Of a stretch of DNA of 50,555 nucleotides, positions 16,586 through 25,613 are shown one piece after another. The position numbers were made by a program, and so were the translations under genes. Location: positions 1-50,555 of the forward strand of contig JABMQR010000307.1 in assembly GCA_013202335.1 (NCBI GenBank), read 5' to 3'. The notes under the pieces were generated by a model. That model ran no database searches. It was not told the origin of the DNA and saw only the letters and a list, made by a program, of their open reading frames with translations. This DNA is from Bacteroidota bacterium (GTDB lineage Bacteria; Spirochaetota; Spirochaetia; JABMQR01). Each line of letters begins with the position of its first letter. Within the stretch, counting starts at the first letter, position 1.

Positions 16586-17200
16586 TTAGTATTTAACACT
16601 CTTAAAGATCAAAAAATGATCTTCTGTGATTTCTCCATTTGTCTCTTCATATGGGGCTGTATTAGATGAAATCAAGATAAATCCATTATCCTCGAGCACT
16701 GAAATAATAAAGTCTTTATCAAAATAGTTGAAGTAAATCTCATTTTCACTGAAGCTGGTTTTCTCATATCCAGGTTTCTTTCCGGACATAAAACTTATAT
16801 AGAGTTTCCCCTCCGGTTGTATGTACCTCGATATCCGCTGCAGGAATTCTACAACTTTGTCAGTCTCGAGATGCACAATGATGAAGGAGAGACATATACC
16901 ATCGAATTTTTTTTGAGTCAAAAAATCAGTGACTGAAGTGTGTTGAAAAAAACCTTCAGGACAATTTGTTTTTGCCAATCTGATCATCTCTGATGAGTTA
17001 TCAACCCCTGTAACAGATAGACCTTTTTGAGAGAAAATCCCGGTATTCAATCCCGGACCGCAACCCAGATCCAGTATTGTCTGTCCCCTGGAAAAGAGAT
17101 CAGAAAAATGGCTGATTTGTTTTAGGTATTCATCATACTGAGAAAATTTTTCTTCGTAATTTTTGGCAGCTTTGTTATAAGCAAATACAGTCTTGTTCAT
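16586..17200 (-). CDS. Class I SAM-dependent methyltransferase
   Basis: A 204-residue Rossmann methyltransferase. Motif I is ILDLGCGPGLNTGIF near residue 48, the second acidic residue is in VTGVDNSSEMIRLA, and FDGICLSFIIVHL is motif IV. EGKLYISFM is the post-motif strand. The substrate domain is not recognisable; the layout is that of UbiE/Methyltransf_11 small-molecule enzymes. The ATG at 17200 is preferred to an in-frame TTG at 17224, though its ribosome site (GACGGGG) is weak. It stands behind the zinc-ribbon SDR gene on the same strand with a 55-base gap. Confidence 0.82.
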   Translation of the reverse strand: MNKTVFAYNKAAKNYEEKFSQYDEYLKQISHFSDLFSRGQTILDLGCGPGLNTGIFSQKGLSVTGVDNSSEMIRLAKTNCPEGFFQHTSVTDFLTQKKFDGICLSFIIVHLETDKVVEFLQRISRYIQPEGKLYISFMSGKKPGYEKTSFSENEIYFNYFDKDFIISVLEDNGFILISSNTAPYEETNGEITEDHFLIFKSVKY

Positions 17201-17255
17201 AACCCCGTCTTCGCTCTTTGACAAAAAGCCATAATAGCTGTACTGAAAAATAGAA

Positions 17256-18806
17256 TTACCAATCTATAGGAAAGTAGTCCTTCAAAAACTTACCGCACCA
17301 GTGCTCACCGGTATTTATTCCATCAAAAAAGGGATCACAGACCCGTGCAGCTCCATCAACAATATCCAAAGGAGGCTGAAAGTCATGCAGATCCTGTTTA
17401 AGTTTGGATAGCTGTGCCGGATCCTCATCAGTTACCCAGCCGGTATCGATTGCATTCATAAAAATACCGTGCTGCGCAAGCTCACTAGCCGAAGTATGCG
17501 TCAGCATATTGAGTGCAGCTTTTGCCATATTTGTATGAGGATGCCGCTCTCCCTTTTTAAAACGAAAGAACTTTCCCTCCATGGCAGATACGTTCACAAT
17601 ATGTTTTTTTCCGGTATTATCTTTTTTCATCAAAGGTGTAAGACTATTACACAGCACAAAAGGAGCAATGGAATTAATCAACTGCAGCTCAAACATCTCT
17701 GCAGTTGGAATTTCACCAAGCTTGAGCCGCCAGCTGTTCGTGATCCTTAAATCAACTTGCTGAAGATCGACATCAAGTTTTCCTTTAGGAAATACCGTAT
17801 CAGTTGATATTGCATTGTCATACGCATAAGGGATCTGAGATAGTTTTGCTGATTCACGAATTCCTATACCCGGCAGCTTGCCATCCCAGCTCACCTGGAG
17901 AGCTCCACCTGTATCAGTATTTTGATTCACAATAGTATTCAGCTGATTTGTGCACTGATGATAATTGTGCATTAATCTCTGGGTATTATCAGGCAAGTCA
18001 TTATACCCAATCATCTCATTCTGCATCAGATGCGCATAGAATCCAGGCGGACGTCGTACAGTCTGTGCTGCATTGTTGATCAATATATCGAGACGGTCAT
18101 AGGTTTGTTCTATATGCGAGCAAAAGATCTCCACACTTGGGGTATGACGTAAATCCAATCCATAGATGTGCAACCGATCCTCCCACTCATGAAAGTCCTT
18201 CTCTTTTGCATAACGAAGTGTAGAATCAATCGGGAACCGGGTAGTTGCTATGACGGTTGCCCCGGCTCGCAACATCATCAATGTTGCCTGATACCCTATT
18301 TTCAGCCTTGATCCGGTTATTAGGGCAACTTGTTCTGACAGATCAGCGGTCTGAAACCTTTTTCGATAGTTAAGCTCTGCACATGAAGGGCACATAGTGT
18401 CATAGAAATGGTGCAGCTGGGTAAACTCAGCTTTACACACATAGCAGTTTCGGGGTGACTGTAACACCAGATCTCCTGCTGTAGTTTCAGGGTTTTCGGA
18501 GAGCAGCAGGTTGGCAGGTGCGGTAAAAATTTCAGCTTCTCTTGCCAGACGTATACCTGTTGCGGCGCGAGCCTTTCGCTCCACAGTGGCTAGCTGCAGT
18601 TTTTTCTTTTTAAGAACAGCTTTTTTACGTTGCTTTAACTGATGAATATCAGGTCTGGACAGTTGCCCTGCAATTTTCATCAGTTCTATCTGTTTCTCTT
18701 TTGGTAATGCAGCAAATTCTTTGCCATTAGTTACCAGATGAGAGAGTATATGTATACATTGATCTATCTCTTTTGCTGTATAGATATGATCTTCTTTTTG
18801 ATCCAC
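17256..18806 (-). CDS. SDR-family oxidoreductase with N-terminal helical and zinc-ribbon region
   Basis: A protein of about 516 residues. The first 110 residues are Lys/Arg-rich and helical ([25 protein letters not shown]), followed by a [22 protein letters not shown] zinc-knuckle-like pair of CxxC motifs near 121-145. From about 160 a SDR fold starts ([20 protein letters not shown]), with [14 protein letters not shown] near 245 and an insertion of about 130 residues before [17 protein letters not shown] and the late NMAKAALNM segment where Tyr of YxxxK is not obvious. The GTG at 18806 has AGGA at good spacing; an in-frame TTG at 18812 is possible. It is four to nine bases behind the DUF1456 gene and surely co-transcribed with it. 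Confidence 0.75.
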   Translation of the reverse strand: MDQKEDHIYTAKEIDQCIHILSHLVTNGKEFAALPKEKQIELMKIAGQLSRPDIHQLKQRKKAVLKKKKLQLATVERKARAATGIRLAREAEIFTAPANLLLSENPETTAGDLVLQSPRNCYVCKAEFTQLHHFYDTMCPSCAELNYRKRFQTADLSEQVALITGSRLKIGYQATLMMLRAGATVIATTRFPIDSTLRYAKEKDFHEWEDRLHIYGLDLRHTPSVEIFCSHIEQTYDRLDILINNAAQTVRRPPGFYAHLMQNEMIGYNDLPDNTQRLMHNYHQCTNQLNTIVNQNTDTGGALQVSWDGKLPGIGIRESAKLSQIPYAYDNAISTDTVFPKGKLDVDLQQVDLRITNSWRLKLGEIPTAEMFELQLINSIAPFVLCNSLTPLMKKDNTGKKHIVNVSAMEGKFFRFKKGERHPHTNMAKAALNMLTHTSASELAQHGIFMNAIDTGWVTDEDPAQLSKLKQDLHDFQPPLDIVDGAARVCDPFFDGINTGEHWCGKFLKDYFPIDW

Positions 18807-18815
18807 GCTCAATTC

Positions 18816-19307
18816 CTACGCCTCTTCAGATTCTTCTTTCAACTCAGCATTATCACGATATTTTATCTGCAGACCTTTCAGAAAATTGCGTAATATCTGA
18901 TCTAAGCAAGTTCGATAGTGTTTATGACCGGGTTTACGGAAAAATGCACTCAACTCAGGCTTACTCATAGGCATCTTTGCCAAATCCATAAGATCCAGGA
19001 CATCTTCAGCTTTCAAATTTAAGGCAATTTTTAGTTTCATAAAAATAAGATTATTCGTTAGACGTTTATCCGGTTCAGGTTGAGGCCCCTCTTTTTTTCC
19101 ACGCTTGTCGTTTATTAAACCATTCAGGAATATTGATAATTCAGTATCATGTAGCGCCTTATACGCCGGATCATCATCCCGCTTCATCCAGTCACTGACT
19201 TGCTCCCGAGTTACTTCAAAATCGGCAAGACCGAAAATTTCAATCATCTTTGCATCACCAAAATCGAAAATATAGCGAATACGACGTAAAATATCATTAT
19301 TTGTCAT
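18816..19307 (-). CDS. DUF1456 family protein (YehS-like)
   Basis: A 163-residue protein with the duplicated DUF1456 unit: MTNNDILRRIRYIFDFGDAKM in the first half and LTNNLIFMKLKIALNLKAEDV in the second, each followed by a motif near the turn (MKRDDDPAYK; FRKPGHKHYR). Function in E. coli is unknown. TAAGGAG precedes the ATG. The gene is upstream of, and translationally close to, the zinc-ribbon SDR, suggesting a shared role. Confidence 0.85.
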   Translation of the reverse strand: MTNNDILRRIRYIFDFGDAKMIEIFGLADFEVTREQVSDWMKRDDDPAYKALHDTELSIFLNGLINDKRGKKEGPQPEPDKRLTNNLIFMKLKIALNLKAEDVLDLMDLAKMPMSKPELSAFFRKPGHKHYRTCLDQILRNFLKGLQIKYRDNAELKEESEEA

Positions 19308-19438
19308 AGGGAGCTCCTTAGAATATACAGGGCATAGCTGCCAAGAATTTCGCAATGCCCTCAGCAAAGTTAATTTATACCTTTAATCTGGAAATTAATA
19401 GACAATCAATCTTCAATTGGTTTAGAAAGATTGACTTA

Positions 19439-20407
19439 TTACAGAGTTTGGTTCATTAATAATTTGACAACCTGCTCACCCTTAACTTCAATACATACGT
19501 TCACTTTTGGCCGGCTATGCCATGCAGGCAGTGCATTTCCTGCTCTTTTTTTATCTGTGTTTGCCATTGACGGCCATGTCTTTCCCCGGCTAACTCCTTC
19601 GGAAGTATCAACCTTTATCGGCCAGGATGCTGTAGTGAACAGACTACGATCAAGCAGGTAGGCAACAGCAGATGAGTCATGTACGTAAATACCGCTTACA
19701 TCGAGCTCTGATTCAAAAAAATCCCGATAAAAACCTATGATTTTTGAGATATGCAGAGCCAGGGGATCATCAATCGTACCAAACCTCGCCAATGTTTCAT
19801 TCGACATATTTACTTTATGGGTAACATCAAGACCTACCATGGTAACCGGCCAGCCTGCACTAAAAACAAGATCAGCAGCTTCAGGATCATTGTGAATATT
19901 TGCCTCTGAAGCGGGGGTTGCGTTTCCCGGACATAAGGCATTACCTCCCATGAGTATTACCTCTTTTACATGATCTGCTATATCAGGCTGAAGCCGCAAT
20001 GCCAGTGCGAGATTTGTGAGAGGACCGACTGCAACTAATACAATCTCCCCTGAATTTTTCATAACCTGGTCAATAATAAATTGTGCAGCAGTTCCTTCCT
20101 TAGCCTTTGTTGTTGGTGGTGCTAAATCTATGTTGCTTTGCCCATTGTCACCGTGAACAAAAGGGACCGGCCCGGAATAAAATCCTGCCAACGGATCCTT
20201 TGCCCCTTTCACGACGGGAATATCTGTACGCCCTGCTATCTCCAATATTCGTAATGCATTTTCCGTTGCCAGATCTACATCCACATTACCAAAAATTGTT
20301 GTTAGTCCGATAATATCTATCTGAGGTGAACGCAGTGCAGAATAGATGGCCATTGTATCATCTACACCGGGATCAGTATCGAAAATTATTTTATATTTTC
20401 TGCTCAT
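19439..20407 (-). CDS. Inosine/uridine-preferring nucleoside hydrolase
   Basis: A 322-residue calcium-dependent N-ribosidase. FDTDPGVDDTMAIYSAL near residue 9 carries the aspartates of the metal site, FVHGDNGQSNID near 82 and VTMVGLDVTHKVNMS near 196 are family motifs, and VHDSSAVAYLLD near 240 supplies the last metal Asp and a histidine. It would release the base from imported nucleosides for salvage. GAGGAG precedes the ATG. No nucleoside transporter is adjacent, and both neighbours on the same strand are more than 100 bases away. Confidence 0.92.
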   Translation of the reverse strand: MSRKYKIIFDTDPGVDDTMAIYSALRSPQIDIIGLTTIFGNVDVDLATENALRILEIAGRTDIPVVKGAKDPLAGFYSGPVPFVHGDNGQSNIDLAPPTTKAKEGTAAQFIIDQVMKNSGEIVLVAVGPLTNLALALRLQPDIADHVKEVILMGGNALCPGNATPASEANIHNDPEAADLVFSAGWPVTMVGLDVTHKVNMSNETLARFGTIDDPLALHISKIIGFYRDFFESELDVSGIYVHDSSAVAYLLDRSLFTTASWPIKVDTSEGVSRGKTWPSMANTDKKRAGNALPAWHSRPKVNVCIEVKGEQVVKLLMNQTL

Positions 20408-20552
20408 GAAATAACTCCTCGGGTGGGAAAATCAAGTTTGCTGTCTTATGATATCATGAGAAAAATAATTTCACTAGCTGCACGTATTTTTTAGCATTTA
20501 AAGCTCTTTGGATTTTGCATCTACATATACCATATGATCCATTCGTATCCCC

Positions 20553-21512
20553 TCATTTTTTACGACCTGCAGTCATCATTCGATTATTAATTCTTTCTAT
20601 ACAAAAACCCATCCATTCAGAAGATTGCTTCTTTTGACCAAAGTCCCACCCTTTCCACGGCATATAGACAGATTCGGGAGTATCTCCATTATCAGCAGAT
20701 TTTTGAGTTATTGTTTCAAACATCTCAACAAAACGCAAATCACCGGTAATTTCAGAAATTTGACTCAGCACCTCAATCACATGAAGTATGTCATACCAGA
20801 TAAACGGCAGTTTCAACTTTCTAAAATTAGTACCCATATAAAATATATAGGGATGAAGTGTTCTGCTCTGTTCCCAGAGATGAAGCAGACACTCAGCTCC
20901 ACCTTCTATTTCAGTTTTATATCTACTGCCAAAAAGAAGCAGTAGTTTGATCATGATTAATGTTGCATAGGGACATGGATCATATTTTCTCCCGGGTCCG
21001 CGCCACTTTCCCAACTTTTCTGAACCGAAACAGCCCCAACCCTTTTCAAAGGACTTAGCTGCCAGCAGAGCTGTAGCTTTGTCAGTCAGCTCATCAGAAT
21101 ATCCCATCTTAATAAGCGAATAGAGTATTGTGGGAGCATCACAGAGCATCCATGCAGATATTACGGTACCCGAACCGCCAAAAGCTGTGGGAATACTCAT
21201 GGGAAGAGTCGGAATTCCATCTGCATCACGACTATCAACTATTTTCCTGATAATAGTTTCAATACCTGTATCCGTATGGATAAATCCAACATCTGCCAGA
21301 AAGGCTAGTTTGTGGAAAAATTGTTTTGCACTTTTGTGACTGCTTATCTGTGGACCCGGCCAATCCTGAAGCTCAGAGATAAGGGTCTGTAACTTTGCAT
21401 CCTGTAATAATCTGTTTTTGTAATCAGAAAAATCTGGTAATTTTAGTTCCAATGCGGCATTGTATGCCACATAGGAAAGATTTGATGATAACATCTGTAA
21501 TAAAAGACTCAT
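20553..21512 (-). CDS. Hypothetical protein, alpha/alpha-barrel (prenyltransferase/squalene-cyclase-like) character
   Basis: A 319-residue helical protein that I do not recognise with certainty. Repeating helical hairpins with aromatic and glycine-rich turns (ADVGFIHTDTGIETIIRKIV, MGYSDELTDKATALLAAKSF, EKGWGCFGSEKLGKWRGPGR) and cysteines near KYDPCPYATL recall toroidal terpenoid-cyclase-like or glycan-degrading alpha/alpha barrels. There is no signal peptide or membrane segment. AAGGAG is placed correctly before the ATG. The neighbours, a nucleoside hydrolase and a cupin, do not explain it. Confidence 0.6.
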   Translation of the reverse strand: MSLLLQMLSSNLSYVAYNAALELKLPDFSDYKNRLLQDAKLQTLISELQDWPGPQISSHKSAKQFFHKLAFLADVGFIHTDTGIETIIRKIVDSRDADGIPTLPMSIPTAFGGSGTVISAWMLCDAPTILYSLIKMGYSDELTDKATALLAAKSFEKGWGCFGSEKLGKWRGPGRKYDPCPYATLIMIKLLLLFGSRYKTEIEGGAECLLHLWEQSRTLHPYIFYMGTNFRKLKLPFIWYDILHVIEVLSQISEITGDLRFVEMFETITQKSADNGDTPESVYMPWKGWDFGQKKQSSEWMGFCIERINNRMMTAGRKK

Positions 21513-21574
21513 TTATCACTCCTTTACTTCAGTGTCCTTCGGATAGTACTTTTACCTAACGGATGTGAATCAAT

Positions 21575-21946
21575 CTATAAATCAAGCCGATCACAATACT
21601 CTTTAGTAATCTCCGCTTGCACATTGCCTGTATGAGCAATCCCTGCTGTTTCAACTAATATAAGTTTTACATGATCGCGGGGGACAACCCGATGTTCCAG
21701 ACCTCGCTGCACAATGTAGAATTCGCCGACCTGCAGGGTGATGGTTTTATCCATCTCATAAATATCAAGGACACCATCCACCACAAAGAACATTTCATCC
21801 TCTTTATCATGCGTGTGCCAGGGAACTTTGTCACCCTCCAACCGTACAACCTTAATATCCTGCCCATTAACATTGGCTATTATTTTGGGTGAAAAGGTAT
21901 CATTAAATTTCTCAAAGCACCTCTCGACATTTATAACTTTTCCCAT
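21575..21946 (-). CDS. Cupin-domain protein
   Basis: A 123-residue cupin with the full metal motif: VPWHTHDKEDEMFFVVDG (His-x-His, Glu) near residue 43 and later LEHRVVPRDHVKLILVE with the fourth histidine. This is the common single-domain fold that binds a divalent metal and a small sugar or acid. The ATG at 21946 sits seven bases after AGGAG; a nearer ATG at 21952 and one at 22081 are poorer. It is divergent from the VOC gene, with a striking inverted repeat between the two. Confidence 0.82.
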   Translation of the reverse strand: MGKVINVERCFEKFNDTFSPKIIANVNGQDIKVVRLEGDKVPWHTHDKEDEMFFVVDGVLDIYEMDKTITLQVGEFYIVQRGLEHRVVPRDHVKLILVETAGIAHTGNVQAEITKEYCDRLDL

Positions 21947-22073
21947 TTCCATTCTCCTAAAATTGGTATATCCAAATATTCTAAAGCATGATTCCATACG
22001 CCCAGTAAATTTTATTGTAGTGTTTTCCTGATTATTGGTACACATGAGAAGCCTATACCCTTTCCTAAATTTA

Positions 22074-22120
22074 TAGTTCATCCAACTATATTAAGTATAC
22101 TTCTTTATCTGGATGAACTA
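22074..22120. promoter_or_regulatory. 11-bp perfect inverted repeat with a central palindrome
   Basis: TAGTTCATCCA (22074-22084) and TGGATGAACTA (22110-22120) are perfect inverted copies with a 25-base spacer, and the spacer holds AAGTATACTT (22093-22102), a palindrome centred within one base of the repeat centre. It lies between the divergent cupin and VOC genes, where a shared operator would be. Confidence 0.55.
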
Positions 22121-22177
22121 CGATAAATATAGAATAATAGAGACAGTCTTGAAATTTCTCTTATAGGAGACACAAAA

Positions 22178-22537
22178 ATGAATTTCAGCTGGGTAACACT
22201 GCATGTGCAGAATATAGAAAAATCTCTTGAGTTTTATCAGGGACTTCTTAATCTGCCTATAAACAGCCGATTTGCAGTAAACGATGTGGAGATTGTAATG
22301 CTTGGTGAAGACGGGAAAACAAAGATAGAGCTTCTTCATGACGGGAGAAGTCAAAAAATCGATGGAGCTGAAGGAATTTCCATCGGGCTTGAGGTGGATT
22401 CTCTGGATCAATCCATGGAGTTAATGAAAAGCAGGCAGATACCGATTCAGGGGCCTTTTTCACCATCCCCTCATATCAGCTTTTTCTTTATCAAAGATCC
22501 TGACGGTGTTTCAGTTCAGCTGCTGGAAAATAAATAA
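22178..22537 (+). CDS. VOC family protein (glyoxalase-like)
   Basis: A 119-residue single VOC unit: MNFSWVTLHVQNIEKSLEFYQGLLNLPI at the start, VEIVMLGEDGKTKIELL in the middle and FFIKDPDGVSVQLLENK at the end with the metal Glu position replaced in part (VQLLE). It may be a lactoylglutathione-lyase relative, a metal-dependent isomerase or a small-molecule binding protein. TAGGAG lies upstream. It is divergent from a cupin gene and convergent with the YgjV-type gene, nine bases from its stop. Confidence 0.8.
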   Translation: MNFSWVTLHVQNIEKSLEFYQGLLNLPINSRFAVNDVEIVMLGEDGKTKIELLHDGRSQKIDGAEGISIGLEVDSLDQSMELMKSRQIPIQGPFSPSPHISFFFIKDPDGVSVQLLENK

Positions 22538-22546
22538 CAAATTGTT

Positions 22547-23179
22547 TCAAATCGCTTTACGGAATTGGCTTGATTCACCCACTCTCTTAAATCCCATCTT
22601 TTTCAGGTACTTATCATGAGCAGCAACTGTTGAGTACACTTTGAAGAATTTTTTCTTTGAGGTATCGAAATCCAGATGCTGTGCAGCATAGTCAAAAAAA
22701 TAGCTGGAACTTTTATAATCCCTGAACTGAGGAGTCGCGTAATCAAGTACAATTTCTACCCCCTCACCTTCACCCTCTGAATCTTTATACAGCAGAATGA
22801 GAACCGGAACCATATTCCGTAAAATATAGGCACTTTTCAGCTCAGGAAGAGTCTCTTCTTTGAATTGAGGAAAAAATTTCTTTATGTCTTTCTGGTAATG
22901 TTTGATAAACAATTCTGTATAATACTTTTTTACATCCCTGTTCAGAACGAAATCAAACTTATCCAGATTTCTTACCAGTGAAACATAGTAATAGATATCA
23001 ATCACCGCAATAAATGCATTTACCACTACTACTGGAATAGCCCCGATAAGGTAACCGTATATTGAGAAAAGTACCGCACCTGCTAAATTTACTATTCGCA
23101 GTAGCTTAATATTTTTCATAGTTAATGATACAGCAACAATTATTGATGCAAATGTTCCGAATAACATAATTAAATCCAT
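22547..23179 (-). CDS. YgjV-family membrane protein with acetyltransferase-like C-terminus
   Basis: A 210-residue inner membrane protein. Three to four hydrophobic segments occupy residues 1 to about 72 (LIMLFGTFASIIVAVSL, LLRIVNLAGAVLFSIYGYLI, GAIPVVVVNAFIAVIDIYYYV). The cytoplasmic rest, with VEIVLDYATPQFRDYKSSSYFFDYA and HDKYLKKMGFKRVGESSQF, resembles the second half of a GNAT fold (Tyr/Gly C-terminal signature), so it may be a membrane-tethered GNAT-like domain. Function is unknown. Confidence 0.75.
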   Translation of the reverse strand: MDLIMLFGTFASIIVAVSLTMKNIKLLRIVNLAGAVLFSIYGYLIGAIPVVVVNAFIAVIDIYYYVSLVRNLDKFDFVLNRDVKKYYTELFIKHYQKDIKKFFPQFKEETLPELKSAYILRNMVPVLILLYKDSEGEGEGVEIVLDYATPQFRDYKSSSYFFDYAAQHLDFDTSKKKFFKVYSTVAAHDKYLKKMGFKRVGESSQFRKAI

Positions 23180-23442
23180 GTAAATTACTCCCTGAATCGT
23201 AATGGCTACTTAACAATATAGTTCATTGTAACCACCCCGACCAGTGAGGAAATCAGATAGATTTTTCTCATCCGGTAAAGCCGGGACGGGGATACTACTA
23301 TACATATCGATTTCATATCAACCCCAGGCTTCGAGCCACTTATTATTCGTATCTCTATGATAGAATATAGCGTATGTTGACCGGGTCAGGTAAACTACCA
23401 GTACGGAAGTTTTTTAATTCTGGATAGAGGAAAATTAAAATA

Positions 23443-24579
23443 ATGGAAGAAAAAACAATCTATAGGCAGCTCCAATTGCATCTGGACAAATTCCCTATTG
23501 GCTTCCCTGCTGCAGAATCAGGTGTTGAAATTGAGCTCCTGGAATATTTCTTTACACCCGCTGAGGCAAAATATGCTCTTTGCCTCAGCCTCACAACATC
23601 ATCAATAACCACAATAATTAAACGATACCGGAAAAAATTTCTTACGCACCCTGGCAGAGAAGAGACAGAACAAATTCTGAATAAGATGTTTATAAAGGGT
23701 GTCATTGACCGCAGCAGGAAAAACGAAAAGTTCACCTATAAAAATGCTATGCTTGTTATTGGTATGTTTGAGTATAATGTGGATCACCTAAAGAAAGATC
23801 TGATGGAAAAACTTCACCTTTATCTGGACGGAGAATTTGGTGAAGAATTCTTCAAATCGACCCTGCCGCAATTGCGGACAAGTCCACACCTTAAGGCTGT
23901 AATCCCTGAACACCTCATTGCGACGTATGACAATATGAAAAAGTTTGTGAGAACTACCAGGGATCAGATTCAAGTTGTCAATTGTGTCTGCAAACAGGGA
24001 GAAGCCATATTGGGTAACCCCTGTAAACAAGTAGAAAATATTGAGATCTGTCTCATGTTTGGTTCTGAAAGTTATATGGCTCGTAATCAGGCCAGACCAA
24101 TCAGTAAAGATGAATGCTTAGAGATTCTGGATATGGCGGAAGAAAAAGGATTGGTTCTGCAGCCTGGAAACACGTATGAGCCGTTCTGTATTTGTCTCTG
24201 CTGTGGGTGCTGCTGCGGCGTCATAACTACAGCCAAAAAGTTTCCTGATCCTGCCCGGTTTTTTGCTGCCAATTATTTCGTTGAGATCAAAGAGAAGGAT
24301 TGTATCGGCTGCGGTATCTGCATTAAACGCTGTCAGCTTGATGCGTTGACTTTAGATATGGAACAAAACGTAGTTCGGGTAGATCTTAACAGATGTATCG
24401 GCTGCGGCCTTTGTGTTACCAAATGTCCCACTAAATCAGCTGTGCTGATAAAGAAGAAGAAAGAGACTGTCCCGCCTCGGAATATGGCATTTCTCTATGT
24501 AAGTATCCTCAGGGAAAAGGTAGGGAAGAAAAAGATGATCTTGAACATGCTGAAGATGTTAACAGGGAAGCAGCTGTAA
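23443..24579 (+). CDS. Cysteine-rich protein with winged-helix-like part and two [4Fe-4S] clusters
   Basis: A 378-residue cytoplasmic iron-sulfur protein. Residues about 30-105 look like a winged helix (SSITTIIKRYRKKF, LNKMFIKGVIDRSRK). A central segment has CVCKQGE, PCKQ and ICLMFGS, then CICLCCGCCCGVI near 249-257, an unusual run of cysteines that could bind another cluster or metal. Two bacterial ferredoxin motifs follow: CIGCGICIKRC near 287 and CIGCGLCVTKC near 317, each with a distant fourth ligand. Similar proteins occur in strict anaerobes, of unknown role. The ribosome site (GAGGAAAA) is a little far from the ATG. It is convergent with rlmF, with a seven-base gap. Confidence 0.82.
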   Translation: MEEKTIYRQLQLHLDKFPIGFPAAESGVEIELLEYFFTPAEAKYALCLSLTTSSITTIIKRYRKKFLTHPGREETEQILNKMFIKGVIDRSRKNEKFTYKNAMLVIGMFEYNVDHLKKDLMEKLHLYLDGEFGEEFFKSTLPQLRTSPHLKAVIPEHLIATYDNMKKFVRTTRDQIQVVNCVCKQGEAILGNPCKQVENIEICLMFGSESYMARNQARPISKDECLEILDMAEEKGLVLQPGNTYEPFCICLCCGCCCGVITTAKKFPDPARFFAANYFVEIKEKDCIGCGICIKRCQLDALTLDMEQNVVRVDLNRCIGCGLCVTKCPTKSAVLIKKKKETVPPRNMAFLYVSILREKVGKKKMILNMLKMLTGKQL

Positions 24580-24586
24580 TATTACT

Positions 24587-25558
24587 TCAGTTCCATCGTT
24601 CCTGAGCCCAGAATTCCTGCTGCTCGTTGGTAAGAAAGGTCCAGGCAATAAAGCGGCTTATTTTTTGCCCCTGACTCATCTTTACCACTTCTATCTGCGT
24701 TGTGCCCAATTTTAACAAAAGCTTTTTAATTGGTTTGATATTCTCACTCTTGGAAACCAGGCTGGAAAACCAGCACACCTGTTTACCAAAATTCATACTC
24801 TCTCCAGCCATTCTTCTCAAGAAACCGATCTCTCCACCTGAGCACCAAAGCTCTGCATTCTGCCCTCCAAAATTACGTTTTTCCTGGTCTGCACTCTCGT
24901 TCCCCTTATTGAGGTTTTGCCACTTACGTCTGCTGCCGGCCTGAGCTTCTGCCATTGATGCATAGAATGGCGGGTTGCATATCGTAAGGTCATACTTATC
25001 ATTCTTCTTGATAATTCCCTTAAAGGTGGCCTTATTGTCTCTCTGCAGTTTCAGCATAATCAGGTTTTTCAGGCAGGCATTCGACTGAATAATCATATTA
25101 GCTGTTTTAATTGAAACTGGATCTATATCTGCAGCAGTAAACTGCCATCCATAACTTTGGCTGCCAATTATCGGGTACACACAGTTAGCTCCGGTTCCTA
25201 TGTCCAACACAGAAACTGTTTTACCCGTGGGAATCGTATTCCGGTTACACCCCGCTAAAAGATCAGCTGCATAATGAATATAATCAGCTCGCCCCGGAAT
25301 GGGCGGGCAAAGATAGCCCTCGGGAATTTGCCAGTACGTAACCTGATAATAGTGCGCCAGCAAAGCTTTGTTTAAGCAGAGTACTGCGTTTGGATCACTA
25401 AAATCTATGGTGTTGTCCCCTTTGGGATTGGGAATAATATAAGGTTCTAATGCAGGAAAGCTTTTGCAAAGAGACGGTATATCGTATCTTCCTTTGTGCG
25501 GGTTTCTGGGGTGAAGTAATCCACTCGTGATTACTCTGTTCCCCTGATTACTAGCCAT
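24587..25558 (-). CDS. rlmF: 23S rRNA (adenine-1618 N6) methyltransferase RlmF
   Basis: A 323-residue SAM enzyme that methylates A1618 of 23S rRNA. LHPRNPHKGRYD near residue 14 is the family N-terminal signature, YWQIPEGYLCPPIPGRADYIHY near 75-95 is characteristic, VLDIGTGANCVYPIIG near 117 is the SAM loop, and TICNPPFYAS near 192 holds the NPPF motif of amino-group methyltransferases. The C-terminal FGGQNAELWCSGGEIGFLRRM is also typical. GGGAG precedes the ATG. It is a stand-alone housekeeping gene, convergent with the Fe-S protein gene. Confidence 0.95.
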   Translation of the reverse strand: MASNQGNRVITSGLLHPRNPHKGRYDIPSLCKSFPALEPYIIPNPKGDNTIDFSDPNAVLCLNKALLAHYYQVTYWQIPEGYLCPPIPGRADYIHYAADLLAGCNRNTIPTGKTVSVLDIGTGANCVYPIIGSQSYGWQFTAADIDPVSIKTANMIIQSNACLKNLIMLKLQRDNKATFKGIIKKNDKYDLTICNPPFYASMAEAQAGSRRKWQNLNKGNESADQEKRNFGGQNAELWCSGGEIGFLRRMAGESMNFGKQVCWFSSLVSKSENIKPIKKLLLKLGTTQIEVVKMSQGQKISRFIAWTFLTNEQQEFWAQERWN

Positions 25559-25613
25559 ATTTCATTACTCCCAACAGGTTTTGTTTTCCTGCCCTCTATC
25601 AGTACAATAATTA

